Of a DNA stretch of 64,000 bases, positions 58,819-64,000 are shown one piece after another. Positions within the stretch are counted from its first letter, which is position 1. Each line of letters begins with the position of its first letter. Both the position numbers and the translations under genes were made by a program. Source of the stretch: Dipylidium caninum (lineage: Eukaryota > Platyhelminthes > Cestoda > Cyclophyllidea > Dipylidiidae); NCBI GenBank assembly GCA_017562135.1, contig QEYB01001162.1, positions 1-64,000 on the forward strand, read 5' to 3'. The notes beneath the pieces are model-generated. The model ran no database searches. It was not told where the DNA came from and saw only the letters and a list, made by a program, of their open reading frames with translations.

Positions 58819-58901
58819 AGGCGGTGCTGCACGACTTAATAGTGAAGAATCTGGACCGAATAAAGGTGCCGCGGTCCAACAATGCAGTGAGCATGTATTA
58901 G
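51487..58901 (+). CDS. PSME3: Proteasome activator PA28gamma / REGgamma
   Basis: PA28gamma forms a ring that caps the 20S proteasome and opens its gate for ubiquitin-independent degradation, mainly in the nucleus. Exons: 51487-51489 (ATG only, tentative), 51912-52047, 52113-52306, 54096-54277, 57796-57937, 58821-58901. Phases agree and total 246 codons with stop; human PSME3 has 254 residues. Landmarks are LNLPVPV (~53-59), the activation loop RIEDGNNFGVSIQE in exon 4, KFPHIDDYRE in exon 5, and the C-terminal RIKVPRSNNAVSMY that docks on the proteasome. The disordered linker (~60-100) is Ser/Gly/Val-rich and lacks the basic KKRR cluster used for nuclear entry in vertebrate PA28gamma. The first exon is inferred from ATG followed by GTGAGC at 51490; the rest is certain. 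Intron 3 holds the source of the 45.5 kb duplicate, and intron 4 a mariner. Confidence 0.93.
53467..54240 (+). repeat. Source block of the PSME3 segmental duplication
   Basis: This covers the end of PSME3 intron 3 and most of exon 4. It is duplicated in decayed form at 45531-46150. On the minus strand 53530-53862 is open (110 codons), with a beta-rich stretch around NSIRVSLTSVYHVTAAHTTN that stays open in the duplicate too. The minus-strand frame is unidentified. Confidence 0.8.
56539..57624 (+). mobile_element. Degenerate mariner transposon in PSME3 intron 4
   Basis: The left end TTAGGTCTATTGGAAAGCGC and the inverted right end resemble each other over about 26 bases and are flanked by TA target duplications (56537-56538 and 57625-57626). 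Inside, broken frames match mariner transposase in order. The N-terminal helix-turn-helix part reads ILYELERGRSAAELWRN near 56735, then a GRPS-VDDD linker, then GDIRGPMHWELLKPK near 57285, then HPPYSPHSAPSAW near 57430. In active elements the last motif is YSPDLAPSD; here both acidic positions are lost. Frameshifts, stops and the short length show it is dead. Confidence 0.88.
58776..58818 (+). repeat. (TC)n/(TTTC)n run forming the last PSME3 acceptor tract
   Basis: A TC microsatellite followed by TTTC units runs straight into the CAG acceptor of the last PSME3 exon. It acts as an extreme polypyrimidine tract. Confidence 0.85.
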
Positions 58902-59217
58902 GACGCGTCGACCTGAGAGTCCGTCCCTCACTCTCTCTCTCTCCCGCCCCCACACGTCGACACCGCGCAGATCATGATGATGTTGACATTTTGTATACTT
59001 AGAACAGTCATGAGACAACAATAACAACAACTGTCGCTGTAATTGTCTCCTTCTTGTCTGTCCTCCCTCCCCCCCCCAGTCGTGGTTCTGAGTTTGCTAG
59101 GCTCACTGGAGGGGGCGGGGGCGGGGGACGTGGCGGCGGACCAGATGATTCCCGTAAAGAATATACATAAACTGCAACTTTACACGTTAGCGCAGTGAGA
59201 GATCTGAACTGGTCGGA

Positions 59218-59223
59218 ATAAAG
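59218..59223 (+). terminator. PSME3 polyadenylation signal
   Basis: AATAAA lies 317 bases after the PSME3 stop, immediately followed by a C-run (59224 on). Confidence 0.6.
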
Positions 59224-60433
59224 CCCCCCCCCCCCGCCGCCGCCTTCCACTTTTCGAAATCGAGTCAAGAGGCGCTACGGCTGCCACCCTGTTCCCCTTT
59301 TTCGTTGGAACTCGCGTGGGCTTGGGGCGGTCATCGTCCCACTCGCAGCCAGTTGGGTAATTTGACGGGCCTGTGACCCCGCACGGTCAAATCGTCGTGA
59401 GGGTCGGGCGAACTTTCGGGACAACGTGATCACGTGCGGCGGGGTTCAACCGCCGCCGATTGCCTGTTGCAGCTCCTCCCCGCAACCGGACCGTCTCCGT
59501 CCGCCGACAGCGCTGGTCTCAGGGCCTGGCGTCGCTCCTCAGCCGGTGGCAGGGGACCAAATGCACCCGAGGAGGCGGCGCGGAGGGGGAATCGTGGACG
59601 TCGTCAGCGTTTCGATTTGGTGGAGTCTCAGGCTCTCAAGACCGCGGACTTCGGTCAGGAGGACGTGTTTAATTCCTCCCAAGTGCCTGGTAATAGGCGG
59701 ACGAGGCGAGGAGATCAGGGAGGCACGAGCGTCTGCGGTAGCAGACTCGAAGTCTGTCAACTGGCCGGTGATTTTTGTGCGCCCGCACTCCGAACAGGCC
59801 TCCCGCAGTGGGCGCCACTCCAACTTCCACGCCCTTTTCCCGCCTCTCCTGGGGAAAATAAGTGGGCGACGAGTTTCTTCGAGTCGCCCTCGGACAGAAC
59901 CCTCGAGGCGGCGCTTGAATGAATGTCTCCAGCCTGACCGTCGCCTCAATTCCCCCGTTCCTCGTCCCTCGCCCAGTGGCACTCTCGTCCGCCTTTCCTC
60001 GTCCACCTGCTTTTTCTCCGCTGCAACAGCGGGTTCAGGGCGAAGACATTCGTTTGCGGGGAAGGCGGGAAGGAAGGAGGGAATTAAAAAAACCTCCTGC
60101 CGCAGGTCCACCACCGACGAAATGTAGTAGGCTGGGAATTATGCAACTGGCGTTGAGTGTAATGCGAGAACTAAGAAAGAAACTTTTTCATATTTTTTCT
60201 TATATTTAGTCGAAATGATTACTGACGGCATCTAAGATCGCTCCTCGTGTGTGTGTGTGTGTGCAATCGGATTCCACAGTCGTCGTTCTTGCATTCTCCT
60301 CGTGCTCCACCCGGGTCGGTGGTCCTCCTCCACGCGAGGCGCCTTGACGCAACTCAAGGCGGCAGAAGGGAGTTTGTGGAAATAGTCTCGGACACTTTTC
60401 CCATTAGCGAATTCACTTCCGATTGGCCGATTA

Positions 60434-60724
60434 ATGTCCCTCGAAGCCTGTCCAACTGCGCTACGAGTTAATTTGAACCCCAACTGGGAAAGTCTTGTTT
60501 CCATCTGGTCCTCGGTCAACGTAAAAGTGGGAGAGATTCTACGAAATGACAAAAAAGATTACCTCATGAGATTTATAGAAAAACAGCACCGAGGGCGCGT
60601 CGCAATCAATCTCGTCGCGGCTGAAATCAGACTAAACAATGGCGCTCGTTTGATAGTTTCCAGCCCAATACGAGGTTTCATTTTTCCGGCAGCAGAGCGT
60701 AGAGTCCAGTGGCTTGAGGCTTAA
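60434..60724 (+). other. Unidentified 96-codon frame
   Basis: An ATG-started frame has alternating hydrophobic pattern and balanced composition (for example NLNPNWESLVSIWSSVNVKV and RVAINLVAAEIRLNNGARL). One ATTGG lies 8 bases upstream of the ATG. The minus strand is also open (60232-60552), so the coding strand is uncertain. No family is recognised and no signal peptide is present. Confidence 0.3.
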
Positions 60725-60814
60725 GATGCGCCGAATGGAGCAGATGGAAAACCACAAGTCTTGTCTCCATTCATTTCAGTGCGCCGTCCGCCAGTGAGCG
60801 GTCCACTATGGTAC

Positions 60815-60935
60815 GAAGATGGCGGCTGCTGTCGAGTTCTTGGAGGCCTTCAATGGACGTCTGGCGCGGACCAGGATGGGGGTGGGGACGCCAAACTCGT
60901 ACAGTGCTCGACCTAGGGGAAGAGCCATTTTCTAA
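60815..60935 (+). promoter_or_regulatory. TISU/YY1-like start element with short frame
   Basis: GAAGATGGCGGC at 60815-60826 exactly fits the TISU consensus SAASATGGCGGC, which combines a YY1 site with a start codon for transcripts with very short leaders. The frame from the ATG at 60819 is 38 codons. A weak GTGGGG donor at 60882 would leave 21 codons in phase 0, compatible with an acceptor after CCAG at 62674 just before the acetyltransferase frame. It may be the first exon of that gene; this is speculative. Confidence 0.3.
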
Positions 60936-62692
60936 TTGAACTGCCTAATGGTCTTTGGAACTCCTAAATTTGTCCGATTTGCGCGGATTAATGCCTCAAC
61001 GCCCAGTCTGGACGTCCAGTACGCCTGACGATGACTTCGCGTGCCGCAGAAAAACATGCTACTGCCAAAATTTTAAGTAGGATGAAATAAAAAATGCGCA
61101 TCCTCATCACCCCGTTTGGCGCACTAATGCGCTGAAGTGTCCACTTCACGAGGCGAGAACACAGCCCCGGGCCTGTGGGCGGTCGGATTTGTCAGGACTC
61201 GTCAATCCTGACCGATTCCCCGGTCCTCCCGGCCCCAAGGATTTGGTTTTTTAACTTAATCGGACCCCTTTCCAAATGTGAGGGCACATCCTCATAACCA
61301 TGATCAGATCCTCTTCAGCGCTGGCACGTTGCTTAAACGCCCGGCCGGACTTTATAAGACGGATGTGAATAAGCTTAGCTGAATTTAATCGGGCTAAAGT
61401 TGGGGCCGACGTCAAGCTGCTTCGTCTCTTCCACCACGACTGGACGATTTGCTATAAGCGGAGGAGTAGAACTCGTTACATAATTCGACTGAGCGCTCGT
61501 CCCTCTGTCACCATTTGCGGGACCACGACAACGGGGAAGAGAAAGCAGCTCCTTCGAATTATGGCCTTTCCAAACACCTCAGAGTAGCTTGGCCGAAGGA
61601 ATGCTGAGACTTCTTCGAAGCACCCACAGTCCAAATTGGCAGAAGACAAGGTCCGTTTTACCTCGGAGGTCACGCAACTGACTATTTACACAGGGCACTC
61701 GGTCTTCCGACCTCCGTGGAGTGAACCGATCGTCTCACCCTACTGGGCCTCGTTCCTCCGAATTGTTGGGAATCTACACTAATTCTTCGTCCTGCGGGGA
61801 CAGAGTGTCTCTGCCGCCGGACGGTCGAACCGAGACCACCGGAAGACGTCGGGCGGAGAGGTGAGGCCGCCGGGGGCGCAGTCGGGGAAACGCCACCTCA
61901 ACGATTGACTGCCCTCTCGTCGTACGATGAAGGAGCAACCTGCGGGGCCTGCCTTCATTTCGGGAGTGGAATCGGGACAAATGGCACATTCGTACGTAGA
62001 TTTACCACGTCCTCTTCGATCAAAACTCGGGGACGGAGATGGTTAGCCCGCCAACACCCCAACACCTGCGACCTCGAATCTGCAACTCAGCGGAGCAACT
62101 TGTCCTCTGCAGGCTCCACACTCTGACTCGACTGTGCGTGTGCGGGTGCCTGCGTGGATTCGAGGACCGCGAAAATCCCGCTCTGGCGATAACTTGCGTC
62201 GGTAGGGCGGTTCTCCGTGGCCACACCGCGAACGCACGCGATTGGCAGAGCATCAAAGCGTACCGCGCGTCAAGGTCACAATCAAAGGGAAAACGAGGGG
62301 TTGGAGAGAGGATAAATCACCTCCAACTCCTTTCTCTTCGCATTTGTGGGCCGAGGAGGAGATGACGGAGATCGCGAGTTCCTCAATGCTCCGGTGCGTC
62401 CTAGACAGGAGACACACGAGGTTGGGTCTCCCGAGGGCTGAACACCCTCCGGCCGAGGCTCGTCATTGAGGGGATCCGGTGACGGCTGAAGGCGACGCGG
62501 TCGATACGCGGACTCGCGGCGGGCACCCGGGCTCCCCGGTCGCCACGCGGTGTCCCACCACGTGGAAGCCCCCTCCGGCAAAATGTCCCCACCCCGGGCG
62601 GAAATCCTCTCGTGCGCACAGTGTTTCTGCCCCTTTCATGCCATCTCACCTCGCGCCGCCTTCACCGAGACCAGGAGAACGCAACAACTGTA

Positions 62693-63931
62693 ATGTTTAC
62701 CATTCGTCCGTCTGAGGATGTAGACTGTGAAGACATTTACCAACAGTCGAAAGACCTCCTTAAGGAGCACGACAATCAGGGGGAGGACAGTAGGATGAGT
62801 GCGGAGGAGTTTAGAGCCATCCACGCCGAGAGATTCGTCCACTTTCAGGTCCTCACCACGAGGACGGAGAAGGTGGCGTTGGTCGGGGTCGACAAATGGG
62901 AGGAGAACGGTCAGAGTGGGACACCAAAGGAGTTGAAAAAGGAGGCGTCGAAGGAGCAGGTGGTGGGATACATCGCGTTTGCCGACGACTATGACCTGCA
63001 CTTCGGAGGGAAGGGTCTTCTGGTCGACCAGTTCTTTATTTGCGAGCGCTTCCGTGGAAAGGGTCTGGGCCGAAGTCTCCTCAACAGTGTCCGTGGTCAG
63101 GCAAGAAAGCGCTCTGCGAAGTACATTAAACTCTTCTACCAACAAACACCCGAAAGAGAGGCCATCTACTCCCACCTCGGTTTCACGAATGTCTCCGAGC
63201 CTCCGCCCTTCATCCGCTACTTCGAGGTGTACGGGCCCGACCAAATGCGCGAGCGACTCGACGTCGACGTGTACGAAGACTTCGAGTCGGCCGCTCAAAC
63301 TCTGCCCGTCCGACCCGGGATTGAAGTTATAGCCTACCAGCAGGCGCACGGTTCCCAGGATGGCTACGGGCGCCTCTACCTCCTCTTCAGCTTATCCACC
63401 GACGACGAATTTTCCACTGCCCCCTCGGCAGGCCTCGTCGTCCTCATCAAGCACTCGCGGCGCATTCACTCCCTGCCGGGTCTCTTCGAGGTCCACTCGC
63501 TCAAGCGCTTCCTCTCCCAACGAGGCATCTGCATCGACGACCCTCCGCTGGCTCTGTGGACGCAGATCTCGAGTATCTCCGGTGCGGCTCCCGCGGAGCA
63601 CAGCGGCGAGGCCGACGTGCTCATCTGCGCCTTCGTGGAGCGACCCACCGTCTGCTGTTGGCTGGGCCACCAACTAACGTTCAGCAACTTTGTCGGCAAC
63701 TTGGGCATGATCTCGGAGGACCTTTTGGTACAGCGGATTCAGGCCTGGTCGCCCCGGTGGGGGCCTCTGCTGGGCGTCAACTTTGAGGTGGCCGGAGACG
63801 AGACCCAGTTGCCGAGTGCAGGAAATAACGAGTTGGTGAGTCTCTTGAACTCCCTCGGAGTTCAAGACGACCCCAGTTGGAATTGCGCCATCATGTTCGA
63901 GAAGACTATTCATGAAAGCGACTCCGCCTAA
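62693..63931 (+). CDS. GNAT-family N-acetyltransferase, diamine acetyltransferase-like
   Basis: This is a 412-codon single exon. Residues 1-180 form a GNAT fold. It starts with a beta strand TIRPSEDVDCEDIYQ, as in spermidine/diamine acetyltransferases. Motif A is FFICERFRGKGLGRSLLNSV, with the acetyl-CoA pyrophosphate loop RGKGLG at 121-126. A motif B-like EREAIYSHLGF follows near 155-164. GNATs transfer acetyl from acetyl-CoA to amines; a polyamine substrate is only suggested by resemblance. Residues ~190-412 are an extension that I do not recognise. It is far longer than the 170-residue SSAT family and may be a diverged second domain. The ATG at 62693 is the first in frame, but the frame is open upstream to a CAG acceptor-like site (62674), so an upstream exon is possible. 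The stop is TAA at 63929. Confidence 0.8.
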   Translation: MFTIRPSEDVDCEDIYQQSKDLLKEHDNQGEDSRMSAEEFRAIHAERFVHFQVLTTRTEKVALVGVDKWEENGQSGTPKELKKEASKEQVVGYIAFADDYDLHFGGKGLLVDQFFICERFRGKGLGRSLLNSVRGQARKRSAKYIKLFYQQTPEREAIYSHLGFTNVSEPPPFIRYFEVYGPDQMRERLDVDVYEDFESAAQTLPVRPGIEVIAYQQAHGSQDGYGRLYLLFSLSTDDEFSTAPSAGLVVLIKHSRRIHSLPGLFEVHSLKRFLSQRGICIDDPPLALWTQISSISGAAPAEHSGEADVLICAFVERPTVCCWLGHQLTFSNFVGNLGMISEDLLVQRIQAWSPRWGPLLGVNFEVAGDETQLPSAGNNELVSLLNSLGVQDDPSWNCAIMFEKTIHESDSA

Positions 63932-64000
63932 CACTTTCTTATTTCCTTCCCACTCTTTTCCTTTCACGCTTTCGTTAGTGTCTGATTTAAGTTGCCTTAT

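Larger units (their letters stand above)
59224..62692. other. GC-rich stretch between PSME3 and the acetyltransferase
   Basis: Open frames up to 233 codons near 59426-60127 overlap on both strands without a recognisable domain and mostly start at non-ATG codons. The GC-rich character suggests promoter or 5' leader sequence. A GT microsatellite lies at about 60248-60263. Two better candidates, 60434-60724 and 60815-60935, are listed separately. Confidence 0.35.

Noticed and set aside
59426..60127. Long GC-rich frames on both strands (up to 233 codons)
   Set aside because: High GC lowers stop frequency. The longest frame starts at GTG, there is no domain, and the strands compete.
62636..63349. 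237-codon minus-strand frame over the acetyltransferase
   Set aside because: It is the mirror of the GNAT domain, which carries a recognisable motif A on the plus strand.
1..64000. CRISPR arrays, operons or prokaryotic systems
   Set aside because: Split genes with GT-AG introns and animal protein families show that this is a eukaryotic nuclear sequence. No regularly spaced repeats are present.

Overview
The window is nuclear DNA from a metazoan. Its protein genes are split by GT-AG introns of 65 bases to 8 kb, microsatellites are common, and animal AATAAA signals are present. I infer a parasitic flatworm, possibly a cestode with a large genome. The grounds are the cluster of small secreted cystatins, the invertebrate PA28gamma/B56 gene set and the decayed mariner. 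This is inference; nothing here names the species.

Layout. (1) 1-7063: two tandem copies of a unit of about 3.8 kb that differ mainly by one-base insertions and deletions. Each carries a frame-broken RG-rich coding remnant. (2) 9054-29975 (+): a PP2A B56-type regulatory subunit gene (PPP2R5) in 11 exons, 672 codons, complete from ATG to stop. (3) 29145-39606: a large inverted repeat with arms of about 4.6 kb and a 1.2 kb loop. Each arm holds the last PPP2R5 exon, its 3' flank and an internally deleted cystatin gene. (4) 43.6-48.9 kb: a cluster of four apparently intact, single-exon cystatins (B-, A+, C+, D-). A decayed duplicate of a PA28gamma exon lies between A and C. (5) 51487-58901 (+): the proteasome activator PA28gamma/REGgamma gene (PSME3) in six exons, with a dead mariner in intron 4. 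(6) 62693-63931 (+): a GNAT acetyltransferase with a long C-terminal extension.

The PPP2R5, PSME3 and GNAT genes look like ordinary conserved cellular genes. The accessory biology is the cystatin cluster between them. All six cystatin loci carry two CCAAT/ATTGG boxes 30-42 bp apart upstream of the start codon. The copies differ in secretion signal, cysteine content and reactive loops. They appear to have spread by segmental duplication that also copied pieces of both flanking housekeeping genes (the PPP2R5 last exon and a PSME3 exon). The result looks like a locus that makes cysteine-protease inhibitor variants. An assembly artefact must be excluded for the inverted repeat and for the first 7 kb.
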